NCBI GenBank assembly: GCA_036873755.1
Contig: JAVTVY010018875.1
Location: 1 to 64,000, forward strand
DNA length: 64,000 nt
DNA from: Hanleya hanleyi
Taxonomy: Eukaryota; Mollusca; Polyplacophora; Lepidopleurida; Hanleyidae
Direction: 5' to 3'
Numbering within the stretch: the stretch's first letter is position 1; each line of letters starts with the position of its first letter. Of this stretch, positions 1 to 9,451 are shown in pieces. The position numbers and the translations under genes are program-made. The notes under the pieces were generated by a model. It worked only from the letters and a program-made list of their open reading frames with translations. It was not told the DNA's origin and ran no database searches.

Positions 1-26
1 TGAATTGCCAGCTCTTATAAAAAAAT

Positions 27-300
27 ACCATGGTTTACAACAGAATGAACGATGGTAACCACGGTAATGGTTGTCATGGTAATAGCATGGTACATATGTA
101 CCATGGTTTGCATGGTACTACCATGGTAATATCATGGTACAGATGTACCATGGTTCAATGTACCATAGTTACTCTGTTCAACTATGGTAATACCATGGTA
201 CAGATGAACCCTGGTTCAATATACCATGGTTAACCACTTTGAGCAATAGTAATAGCATGGTACATAACAACCATGGTACAATATACCATAGTTAACCAAA
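27..300. repeat. CCATGGTA-rich degenerate palindromic satellite, patch 1
   Basis: The stretch is built from loosely repeated CCATGGTA, GTACCATGG and ATGGTAATA words. Most of these are self-complementary (CCATGG, GGTACC-like, GTACATATGTAC), so either strand can fold on itself. No fixed period is obvious. The same word set returns at 6779-7026. A 67-codon open frame runs through it only because the repeat lacks stops. Confidence 0.8.
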
Positions 301-956
301 ATATTATTTCCCCGATTTTTTTGGCGTAATGTTGTTAGTGACAAAAAAATACAATTGGAAGGATTTCAATTTACGACAAATAAATGAATGGATGCAAAGT
401 TATATGCCTGTGAATAAAGTTGAATGGCTGACAGAATGGCTTAGAAACCGGTAAAGTTAAACAAATGATGTTTACCAAATGTACTGATTGTACTTTGTCT
501 AAGCATGCCAATAGCGCCACGTGATGCGAGGCAGGAGAGAAATGTTGACCTCGGAACAGTTATATATTCGGTACTCTGATGAACGCTTGGCCTAGAACAA
601 AAGACATTCTTATTTTCCTGGCTGGAGTCAGTGTGGCTTGAAATTCTCTATTTTATTTTGTGTTTATCTGCGGTGATCAGTCAGGCTATTCGCCTCTTTC
701 TCATGTGTCGATCACACGGCCTGCTGGGTGAGTTCCGGTCGTTTGACGTCGTAAGATTTGCATGGAGCATGCTAGTTTTTCGTTGACAGCGTCTGTTCCA
801 TATGAGTGAAAATTATACAAGTTGTCTTGCTCGAAAGCTAATGTACTTCTGAAATATTATCTACCAGAATCAAACTGCAAAACTTCGTTTTAAAAATAAT
901 TCCCATTAACTTCAATGTTATTTTCGCGACCGTCAAATCTCCCGCAGGTTACGTCC
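301..956. other. No gene or repeat recognised
   Basis: Mixed-composition sequence. I see no long open frame, no inverted repeat and no match to the other repeat families of the window. Confidence 0.5.
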
Positions 957-1060
957 TATAAGATAAGATAAGATAATTCTTTATTGTACAAGCGCCAATG
1001 ACTGACAGAGTACAAAATTCACATAACTATAACAACAGGTCAATTAATTCCAAACTTACA
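957..1060 (-). repeat. LINE-like 3' tail with (TATCT)n, minus strand
   Basis: Read on the minus strand, this is an AATAAA-type signal (GTACAATAAAG) followed by TTATCTTATCTTATC. The same arrangement (ACAATAAATAAG, then CTTATCTTATC) ends the decayed plus-strand LINE fragment at 45690-46735. Short repeat tails of this type are typical of CR1/L2/Jockey-like LINEs. Only the tail and perhaps 60 bp of 3' untranslated sequence are present. Confidence 0.45.
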
Positions 1061-1086
1061 GGACATATCATATGTATCATAGAATA

Positions 1087-2336
1087 CAGGTCACTTCGTC
1101 CACAAACCAACTCGTCCCCAACTTCAGTCAAGTCGTCCCCAACCTTGAGTCCACTCGTCCCCAAATAAAAATCAAATTTTATCAGCGAATATGGTCAAAT
1201 ATTCCCATGTTCAGAAAATGACACTAAGGTAAAATTATATTGGATATATGGTTTATTTCGATGGCAATGTCTGTTGATAAAAATGTACAGAAAAATAGCA
1301 CTTATAAAGAACACAACTGGGACACACGTGTATATGGTCCGTATATGTTATAATCAGCTAGCCCCTTTCCCACGCGTTCGTATTAATTACATGTTTGCAA
1401 AAATATAGAGTTCGCAAAGAAGAAAATGTCAGTAGTCAGTGTGAATTCGCTAGTTGGTTGAGCCGTTCAATTCACCAACGCCTCGACGAAGCTGCGATGC
1501 AGTCCAGGATCCCTCCCTGTACTCCTCCCACAACTTGAAATTGCGTACTGTGTCTTGTGTTAGTCAAAGTTCAGAATGACATTACTTGATCGAATTGCAG
1601 TTGAACGGCCGCTTCCCATACGGATTTCGCGGTCCATCAACTCAATTTTTATTTAAATTTCACGGTACATTTCTTCGATAATTTAAGATCTTTTGCGGCG
1701 CTAGGTATTAAAATAAAACATATAAAACATAAATGACATTACTTTGGAAACTCTAGATTTTATACCGTAATATTTCAAAACCCAAAGGGAACTTGCTCCT
1801 TAACTCCAACTGTTAGTTTACTCATCGATTGTTCAACGAAGTGCCAGTGACTACTCAGTAAAACAATGGACAGCCAATCAACTTAACCCGTTATGCTGCC
1901 CCTTGAAGCTATACCTTTGATGGTGTTGATGAGTTGGTGGATTATAATATTAAGTCAACCTTTTGCAGGACAAGCCCAGACCAGAAGTATAACAGAAAGA
2001 GATTCAGTGAAGAAAAAGCAAAAATAAATTGCAAGTCATAAACTAAATTGTAGCGCCTGTAAAGATCTTAACTAAGAGATGTACCGTGAAATTTAAATAA
2101 TTTGAGTTGCTGGACCGCGAAATCCGTATGGGAAGCGACCCTTGAGCTATAATTTCAACCAGTATTCAATAATAGGACATAGCATGTATGTAAAGTTTTG
2201 AAAATTTTGATTTTTATTTGGGGGCGAGTTGACTCAAGGTTGGGGACGAGTTGACTCAAAGTTGGAGACGACTAGCTTGACTGAAGTTGGGGACGAGTTG
2301 GTTGGGGACGAGTTGGCTTGTGGACGAAGTGACCTG
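1087..2336. mobile_element. Foldback element 1, inverted ends made of CTCGTCCCC repeats, nested inner inverted repeat
   Basis: Outer arms at 1087-1181 and 2201-2336 are reverse complements. Each starts CAGGTCACTTCGTCCAC and then repeats ACTCGTCCCCAA-type words before an AATAAAAATCAAA block. The right arm has more tandem units than the left. A second, inner inverted repeat lies at 1611-1670 and 2078-2136 (core GCTTCCCATACGGATTTCGC). No transposase-like frame lies in between, so the element is non-autonomous. A 3-bp ATA flanks both ends and could be the target duplication, but this is weak. Confidence 0.75.
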
Positions 2337-2747
2337 ATACCGTATCGAATTCCCATATGCCGTCGGCTGGAACTCACCCAAAATGTATCACGTGACTGCA
2401 CTTGTGCATCTCCCGAATTGTTGCTATACTTCGTTGATTTCCGTTTTTTCCGAATGGCTGATCGATTCCGTCAAGTGTGAGATCGAAAACGAGGCTTCTC
2501 ATCACAACAATCATGGCGGAAGGTCTGCGAACTGTAATGGGACTAGTTACTCCATGCAGTTCTCTGTCGAACGACAGAATGGGGATTATTGTTCGCGGAG
2601 TGAGATTCTAGCATTAATTTAGGGTTCCTAACTCGGCAAATTGTTGACACTCGTTGCTCGAGTCTCCCGTTGAGTAGCACGGCGAGTCCAAGTTTGAAGG
2701 GTCCGAGATTAACAACAACAACAACAACAGAGACGTCTCAAAGCCCC
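2337..2747. other. Unassigned spacer between two foldback elements
   Basis: The spacer holds an (AAC)n microsatellite at about 2710-2729 and a 32-codon frame at 2513-2611 with a fair start context (ATCATGGCGGAAG). The frame is too short to support as a gene and I do not recognise the peptide. It lies about 1.7 kb upstream of the BEN-like gene candidate and could be part of the former 5' region of that locus. Confidence 0.4.
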
Positions 2748-4075
2748 CATTCTGTTAGACGGAGGTATCCCAGCAGCCTTTGCGGCGCTCCCTGACAACT
2801 ACCGCGTGGGCTAAAGTGAAGCATAGCGACGTATTCACTTAGCCCAGGCAGACCGCGCTTCTCGCCGTTAAATCGTATTTCCTCAACGTTTGCGGCTGGT
2901 AATCGTTTGGAATCGATAAGATATTATTAATAAGGTAACATTTAACAGCTGAAAGGATCAATTGTGTGGTAAAGACTCCAGGAAAGAGTAATAAACAGCT
3001 CTAAATAACCCACAACAGTGAGCTACAGGGCGCTTACCCAGCCGTCAAAATCCTGGGGTTAACACAGCGGCAACACCGTTATTGTCGGCATATAGCACGG
3101 ATAATCTATTTTAATTTCCCCCCCATAAAGCTGTTAAGTATCCATATTCAATGATTGACTTATTAAATGATTGACTTATTGATCATGAAATGGTAAATAA
3201 CGCAGATATATACTTGTAGCAAAATTCCTTCACCGTTATGGATAGTCTGTGTTACTGTTTTTTTCTGCTTTTATAAAGCTGTTAATTATCCAGATTTAAT
3301 GATTGACTTAATGATCAGGAAATGGTCAATAACGCAGATATATACTTGTTTTAGCAAAATTCCTTCGGTTATATATAAACTGAGTTTTCATGACAATCTC
3401 AGACCATATTTACAATGACTCGGATACTGATGACGGGTTATATAAAGACTGATTGATTAATGGATTGTACTATACAAGTCAATGAAATAATCACTGTAAC
3501 TGTGAATTACTCATCACAGTGTCAACATGACAAAGAAACACCCGTAAGACCAAAGATCAAATAAAATTGATTGATTGACTGTTTATACAGAAAATTTACC
3601 ATACGGTTATAAGCCACGGATACAGACTCCTCCATGCTGATGTTAATCATTTAATAAGTCAATCATTGAATATGGATACTTAACAGCTTTATGGGGGGGG
3701 GGGGGGAATTAAAACAGATTATCCGTGCTATATGCCGACAATAACGGTGTTGCCGCTGTGTTAACCCCAGGAATTTGACGGCTGGGTAAGCGCCCTGTAG
3801 CTCACTGTTGTGGGTTATTTAGAGCTGTTTATTACTCTTTCCTGGAGTCTTTACCACACAATTGATCCTTTCAGCTGTTAAATGTTACCTTATTAATAAT
3901 ATCTTATCGATTCCAAACGATTACCAGCCGCAAACGTCGAAGAAATACGATTTAACGGCGAGAAGCGCGGTCTGCCTGGGCTAAGTGAATACGTCGCTAT
4001 GCTTCACTTTAGCCCACGCGGTAGTTGTCAGGGAGCGCCGCAAAGGCTGCTGGGATACCTCCGTCTAACAGAATG
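2748..4075. mobile_element. Foldback element 2, long (~425 bp) near-identical inverted arms
   Basis: The left arm (2748-3170) and right arm (3647-4075) are reverse complements over their whole length, with few differences. One difference is a C-tract of 8 near 3118 against a G-tract of about 14 near 3694. The outer end is CATTCTGTTAGACGGAGG. The loop (3171-3646) has no transposase frame. No convincing target duplication is seen. High arm identity implies recent origin or arm-to-arm gene conversion. The element ends about 160 bp before the start codon of the gene candidate at 4236. Confidence 0.9.
3115..3385. repeat. ~115-bp direct duplication at the arm/loop junction of foldback element 2
   Basis: 3121-3235 and 3276-3385 share ATAAAGCTGTTAA, AATGATTGACTTA, GATCA.GAAATGGT and AACGCAGATATATACTTG in the same order. 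One copy begins in the left arm and the other lies entirely in the loop. The duplication therefore probably predates the current element. Confidence 0.75.
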
Positions 4076-4235
4076 AAGTCATTCAACAATGAAGTCGTGG
4101 CTTGCTTCGTTCTTTTCACCTTGTAATTATCAATTTTAAAAAGCTGAAAAGTCCAACCGCCTCCAAAAAAGACACTGGTTCGACATCAAGTATCTCGATA
4201 ACCGTCCACGAATAAGTTGACTGAACTATGCCACC

Positions 4236-6375
4236 ATGGCATGCAAGCTAGCTGTCTACGATTTTTTCAACGAGGATAATGCTCTGGAAATAGCCGACAC
4301 TTCTCGCATTATCAGTAGATCGCGGGATGAGCTCAACAATGATTCCTGGGACTTCGAATCCATATGCGAGTTGAAATGGCCACAGCGCAATACAATAGTT
4401 GTTCCAGCCAAAGTTTTGAGATTCAGTGGTAAGTACTGTAATAAATAAAATTATGTAATTCCGAGTGTTATTTATGTTAAATGTATCACTTGATATCTCA
4501 TTTTTGTTTACCATATATTTGTGCTTTTTAATGCTGAGCAACAGGAAAACGTAATCGGGGAGGGGGGGCTGGCCCCTCCACTTTTTGGGGCCGCAATGTT
4601 ATAAGTCCTATCTTAGATAGCGCCGGTTCGACATTTAACATGGCTGGTATAGAATTCAGTTCCCCTTCCCCTTTTCAAATGTGCTCCATGGCTCCTGTAA
4701 ACAATTCGATTCATAGCATGAACAAGAGGGGGATCACATTCAGCATGTTCTTAAGATTAAGTTATGTGATATTTCACTATTTCAGACAAGCGTCCCGAGC
4801 TGAAGTCCATACTGGACAGACTTCTGGATGGAGAGGATATATCCGACATTAGGAAATCCCTTGGTAGTCTGGGAAGAGAACAGAGAGGCACACGAACGAT
4901 ATCCACAAGACAATCCACCAGTTCCGAAGATGAGGTAATTCTATAGCAAGTGAAAAATCAGCTCAAATCAAGTTAAGGATATGTAACTTTCCTTCAATGG
5001 ATGGGTATTCGCCACAACACACCTCAGAAGAATTTCGATTGCGGAACTGGATAACTGTCTGTATGTTTGATTTTCTCCTTGTATTTCAGGGGCCGCGGAG
5101 CTGGGGGGGGGAAGCAGTCCAACATTTAACTTGACCGGTATAGAGTTCAGCCCCCTCACTTTCAAATGTGCTCTGCGGCTCCTGAATTGTAACAAGGTGT
5201 GATATGGCTATAACTGATTGTTTCTAGCATACATGTAAGCTTATGTACAATTTATATGAACTGTTTTTTTCTATTTCATCAAGTATTCTGTCGCAATAAA
5301 TGAGCATTTAAAAAAATTATTGTGACAGTTATTTTCATAATAATAAAAAAACACAGAATGCAGATATGCATTACGTATGCTAGATTATTAACTCCTCACT
5401 GTTATCTTTAATGAATTCATTTTGTATTTTTAGAATGAAAGTCCAAGAAAGACAAACAAGAAAAGCAAAGTAACTAGCGAGAAGAGGGCTGAAAGGGACA
5501 TCTGGTCGATTCTCAAAGAAAGAAATTGACAGAAACAGGTATGTACCTAAGGCTGCAGTGTCCAATAAACACTTCTTTATATGGCAATTATATTTTCATT
5601 GGTGAAGTGTTAATGTGTTATATCCCATGATCCAGAAAATGCGAATATGTGTCAAGTTTGCCATATCTTTCAGATCAATTATATTTATTGTTTACATATC
5701 AATAGCACAATCATACAATATTATACAATTATATGATCCCACTGAGGTAAATATGTTTTATGTACTAGAAAAAAACAATATTTGCCGAGGCCAAGGGTTC
5801 CCACACAAGAGGAAGTAACTCAAAATGTATATTGAGTAGATCACCTCCCTTGGCGTATCATGGTCGTGATAGTGTTAAAGTAATGTAAATCTCTAGTTTT
5901 CAACTCTTCCAATACAAAGGGAAGTAACTATAGCGTTTACTCTCATTAATCATACTCATGTCATGGTTTCATTTAGAATATTTGTTTGGGGGCCTTTTGA
6001 AATATTTTCTTTGAAAAGAAGTGAAGCCAAATTACTCAAAATGTAGTGTATTTGAAAGAACTTGGAATATTTCAAAAGGAATAAAGAATTAATCATTTAT
6101 TTTTTGTGAAAGGCCTACATGGATTCCTGTTTTTGTTTGACTTTATCCTTCTTGTCGACCAAAACTGAAATACAACCTTCACCACTTCCTGCCTCGTACA
6201 TATTAGGTTTACAAATTCTTATGTTGATTCCTTTCCTTTTCCAGAGGTAATCCAGCAGTACCATCCCAGCAAGACGACATCTGATATCCATTATTGCATG
6301 AGGGAGAAACTGAACAACTCGGCAAAGAATTTCATCAGGAAACAGAAAAAACTCAACAGTAGATATGTGATATGA
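4236..6375 (+). CDS. Spliced gene candidate, BEN-like small protein, broken or ending in exon 3
   Basis: Exon 1 is 4236-4428: the start lies in a textbook context (GCCACCATGG) and a GTAAGT donor follows. Exon 2 is 4786-4934 (acceptor TTTCAG, donor GTAATT). Exon 3 is 5434-5538 (acceptor TTTTTAG, donor GTATGT). Exon phases fit: 193 + 149 nt return to phase 0. The protein has an acidic N-terminal module of about 80 residues (KLAVYDFFNEDN at its start, KWPQRNTIVVPAKVLRFSG near its end), then a Ser/Lys-rich linker. In frame, exon 3 stops at TGA 5527-5529. A fourth block at 6247-6375 codes a basic segment (VIQQYHPSKTTSDIHYC, then NFIRKQKK) that looks like the last helices of a BEN domain. It joins only if exon 3 has lost one base or if its TGA is a nonsense change. 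The N-terminal module resembles those seen before BEN domains in invertebrate proteins; this is from memory of the family and was not searched. Either a short protein of about 145 residues or a freshly broken gene. Confidence 0.45.
4570..4710 (+). repeat. Intronic repeat fragment, family D copy 1
   Basis: Lies in intron 1 of the gene candidate. It shares ACATTTAAC, GGTATAGA.TTCAG, TTTCAAATGTGCTC and GGCTCCTG in the same order with 5088-5190, next to GGGGCCGC. Probably part of a dispersed MITE or SINE; the ends are not clear. Confidence 0.6.
5088..5190 (+). repeat. Intronic repeat fragment, family D copy 2
   Basis: Second copy of the repeat at 4570-4710, now in intron 2. It carries a G-tract after GGGGCCGCGGAGCT. 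Two copies in adjacent introns point to separate insertions or to a local duplication. Confidence 0.6.
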
Positions 6376-6378
6376 TAC

Positions 6379-6600
6379 GGCTTATAGCATTGGACACACC
6401 GGTTCTCGTCAGATCACCAAAGTTAAGCAACGTTAAGCTCGGTCAATACTTGGATGGGTGACCGGGCGCTATACTGGCTGGACTGATTTATGTCCAGGGT
6501 AATGGGAACTGTGAGCACTCTCGCGTTCTGGCAGATGTAGGCACCGTCATGATATGACTGAAACAAGGTTGAAAACGACGTTAAACCCTACTTCTTTCTC
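6379..6600 (+). mobile_element. 5S-rRNA-derived SINE (SINE3 type)
   Basis: The head (6379-6478) is 5S rRNA-like. It keeps the internal RNA polymerase III promoter pieces: an AAGTTAAGC-type box A and a strong box C, TACTTGGATGGGTGACCG. A central domain follows (GGGAACTGTGAGCACTC...), then the tail TGATATGACTGAAACAAGG...GACGTTAAACCCTACTTC. The same central domain and tail recur at 35628-35745, and tail-only copies lie at 37012, 56599 and, on the minus strand, 20105. It follows the last exon of the gene candidate by only a few bases. Confidence 0.88.
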
Positions 6601-6778
6601 TATCTACACCTAGTTAACATACTAGTATACGGAACCAAATTGACAGCTGTATGCTATGTTTGCATGAGGTCTTATTAAACATTTATAAATCACTTCAACT
6701 GCTTTAGTTTTTTGAGCATTCAGTCTCTTCAACTCATCTAATGTTAATGCGGATTTATTCCAGTACAATACCAGACTT

Positions 6779-7026
6779 AATACCATGATACGAACCACTA
6801 TGTTTTTGGTCAATTTTATCATCGTTTTACCATGGTGTATGCAGTTTATCACAGTACATGTACCATGTAAAGCCATTGAACCTGTAAAGCCATGGTACAC
6901 GTACTGTGGTCATAGCACGGTACCATGATAGAGCCATACTACATGTAGCATGGTAAAACCATGGTTCTATGGAAAAACTATGGTACATGTACCATGGTAA
7001 AACCATGGTTCTGTGGTTAAACTAGG
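6779..7026. repeat. CCATGGTA-rich degenerate palindromic satellite, patch 2
   Basis: Same vocabulary as 27-300 (TACCATGG, CATGGTAAAACCATGG, GTACATGTACC), so the two patches, 6.5 kb apart, share an origin or a mutational mechanism. The gene candidate and two foldback elements lie between them. Confidence 0.75.
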
Positions 7027-7357
7027 GTACTAGTGTTCGGTTTGTTCTTTTCTGTGCAAGGGAAAGTAAGCTTGCTCAACAGTGAAACTTTCACACTGCA
7101 TTGGATGCCCTTATATGTCTATACTGGTTATTTATATTGGTCATGTGAAAGGGACGGCAAGTTCACACTAGGCCGATGGGATCAAGTGTGGCCGTGGCCT
7201 CTAGTTATACATGAGTGTCATAATTTCATACAATGAAATATTACAGATTGCGTCTTATAATATATGTTCTTTATCTATCAATCTTGTTTCGGTTTTTCAT
7301 TCACCTCAATTGATACACCCTTTTCATTTGCTGATCGATCAGTTTGATGCGGACAAC
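7027..7357. other. No feature recognised
   Basis: No supported coding, repeat or RNA feature. A 67-codon frame at 7033-7236 has no recognisable content. Confidence 0.45.
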
Positions 7358-7838
7358 ACCAAATAGCAGCGTTAACTAACACCGATAAATGGTGTTGAAG
7401 CGGGCTCAACACCGTTCTGCAGTGTTGACTGACAAGTGCTGATGCTGGCTCAACACCAATTAACAGTGTTAACTAACACCAGCTCAACACCAATTAACAG
7501 TGTTATCTAACACCAATAAATGGTGTTAAAGCTGGCTCAACACCATTTTTCAGTGTTGACTGACAAGTGCTGATGCTGGCTCAACACCAATTAACAGTGT
7601 TAACTAACATCAATAAATGATGTTGAAACCGGCTCAACACCATTTTTTAGTGTTGACCGACGAGTGCGGATGCTGACTCAATACCGAATAACGGTGTTAA
7701 CTAACACCAAATAACGGTGTTAACTAACACCAATAAATGGTGTTGGGGCAATATGGTGTAGGCCCTAACTCAACACTGTTTTTTGGTGTTGAAGTCAACA
7801 CCAATTTTTAGTGTTAATTAACACCATTTTTCTGACTG
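7358..7838. repeat. Palindromic minisatellite of AACACC...GGTGTT hairpins
   Basis: At least ten short hairpin-forming units are strung together. Each pairs an AACACC-type word with a GGTGTT or AGTGTT word 8-15 bp on, for example AACACCAATAAATGGTGTT. Longer super-units recur, such as TGACAAGTGCTGATGCTGGC, which appears twice. Units alternate TTAACTAACACC and GGCTCAACACC spacers. No open frame is supported. Confidence 0.8.
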
Positions 7839-8169
7839 TGGGACCTGGTTGCTGCTATTGATCTGTAAGACCCATCCTCCCCACTCGTTCGTAAGCATCC
7901 TCTTTCTGTCCAGAGTTCCACATCCTTCTTCCGCATGATGATCACAATTGACAAGTACGAGCTAGAAGATTCTCGGATTATGCCAGTATCGATTGGTAAT
8001 CTCAAGTTATCATGTACCTTCTGCCAATGAGGTGGTGGCACACTTCGGTGGTCATCTTCTTCATCTTTGATATTATCCACTGTGTAACAAAATCGCAAAA
8101 CCCGATATCATCCTCTGGTTTGCTAAAAATGTCACTGTGCTTAGTTAACACTATCTGACCTCGCCTTTT
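7839..8169. other. No gene recognised
   Basis: A 94-codon minus-strand frame (7814-8098) overlaps the minisatellite and has no recognisable motif. I treat the stretch as unassigned. Confidence 0.4.
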
Positions 8170-8692
8170 GGTACCTGTTCAGACATGGGGTGGGGACCGA
8201 AATGGCTCCCGTAATTATTTTTCTTATCCTTTGAGCCGGGGGGGGGGGGGTTGAAACTTACCACTCTGTACCCTTGGGTCAAGCTCTACCAGAAATGTAA
8301 AAAAAAAAAAAATCAAGGATGGCCAGTTTGATGACGCCACAGTGACGTCATTTTCAAAACGGCATTTTTGGGGTCGATTTTTCGTTCAGATTTGTTATTT
8401 ATGCAATTTCTCCGCAAAAACTGCATGATAATTTAGTAAATATTAATGTGATGTGAATTAAAATAGTTTTTGCTCGCTTTTCATCGCAGAAAATCAGGAA
8501 AGATGAAGAAAACATAACTTTTCTGGTACCCCACATGGCCGCCATCTTGAATTTACTCCTGATCCTCTGCTCGGGGTTTTGCAAATAGGCTCAAAATGGC
8601 CCCAATATGATAAGCTATAAAGTCACGGAGTGTCAGCTCTCAATTTTTTGTCGTTTCGGAGATAGCGCATAAAGTTTGGTAGGGGGGGTCCA
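8170..8692 (+). mobile_element. MITE family A, copy 1 (both ends eroded)
   Basis: Diverged copy of the ~550-bp repeat also found at 38652-41206, 44239-44792 and 60523-61110. Shared landmarks in order are: ACTTACCAC, ACCCTTGGGTCAAGC, a GATGACG/GTGACGTCA block, AACTGC..GAT.A.TTAGTAAAT, TCTGGTACCCC, TGCAAATAGGCTC, AGTCACGGAGTGTCAGCTCTCA, AAGTTTGGTAGGG. The terminal CCCTATC repeats seen in the other copies are missing. A G-tract follows GAGCC at about 8238. Confidence 0.85.
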
Positions 8693-8724
8693 TGTTGTCT
8701 CAACTGTTCCAGCTGATCTACTCT

Positions 8725-8825
8725 TCATCTAAATGACAACAGTTTCCGAACGATTTCAGTGATTGTACTGTCTACTTGGGAACTCTCCACATTGAGGAAT
8801 TCACTTAATCCACCTAAGACATCAT
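8725..8825 (-). pseudogene. 3' part of a decayed reading frame cut by the BEL/Pao insertion
   Basis: On the minus strand a frame ends at TGA 8725-8727. If the BEL element and one copy of its ATCAT duplication are removed, this frame continues without a break into 16115-16202. The composition is ordinary for protein (mixed Leu, Val, Glu, Ser). I do not recognise the product. It shows that the element landed inside a formerly coding-like stretch. Confidence 0.35.
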
Positions 8826-9374
8826 TGTAGCGGCCTAACAGCATTTTACCTTAAATTGTGTATGGTCCATGGGAGACTACTCTTACAGCTACTTGGTAAT
8901 ATTTTGTACGTTATCATGTGACTCAACTAATGGCTGCCTCCATGTAAGGCAGGTTGGTTCACCATGTGTGAGATAGATAGAGGTCATAACATACGGTACG
9001 TTGTTTTTCTATCATGTATTTGGTTGTGTATACTTTCATGAACAACTAAGCTATGTGTAGAATTTTGTTTTGGTAGATATCTAAGCTAAAATAATGTTAT
9101 TTGCTCAACGTAAACTGGTAATGCAATTTCATGTTGTTGTTGTTTCACATGTATCTGCTCTTTACGTGTTCAAATCATTTCGTACACTTGTGACCGAAAT
9201 GTAACTTCTTTTTTCTTTCATTTTTCTTGCAGTCAATAATTCAAAGCTCTGTATACCTAAAGATATCGCTGTCACAAATTCAGAAACTCCCGAGTTATTT
9301 GTGTGGTTGTGATAATAAACAGAACAGGACTGCGATTCATTGGCGAGTTAGACTTTCTATTTCTGACGCCTAAA
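8826..9374 (+). repeat. 5' LTR of BEL/Pao element
   Basis: 549 bp, TGTAGCGGCC...GACGCCTAAA. It holds an AATAAA signal at 9314-9319. A splice-acceptor-like tract (TTTCATTTTTCTTGCAG) ends at about 9231, and a donor-like ATGTAAGG lies near 8945, so a leader intron inside the LTR is possible. The ends are not the usual TG...CA; they are fixed by the target duplication and by LTR comparison. Confidence 0.95.
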
Positions 9375-9451
9375 TTCATTGACGTATGACCTATACGGAT
9401 AAGAGGTGAATTACAAAGAGGTGAATTTACACAGAGGTTATTTCATCGAAG

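Noticed and set aside
2513..2611. 32-codon frame with good start context (MAEGLRTVMG...)
   Set aside because: Too short to support, and the peptide is not recognised. It is only mentioned as possible 5' remains of the neighbouring locus.
6379..6480. A genuine 5S rRNA gene
   Set aside because: The 5S-like part has many differences from a functional 5S and runs directly into a SINE body and tail, so it is a SINE head.
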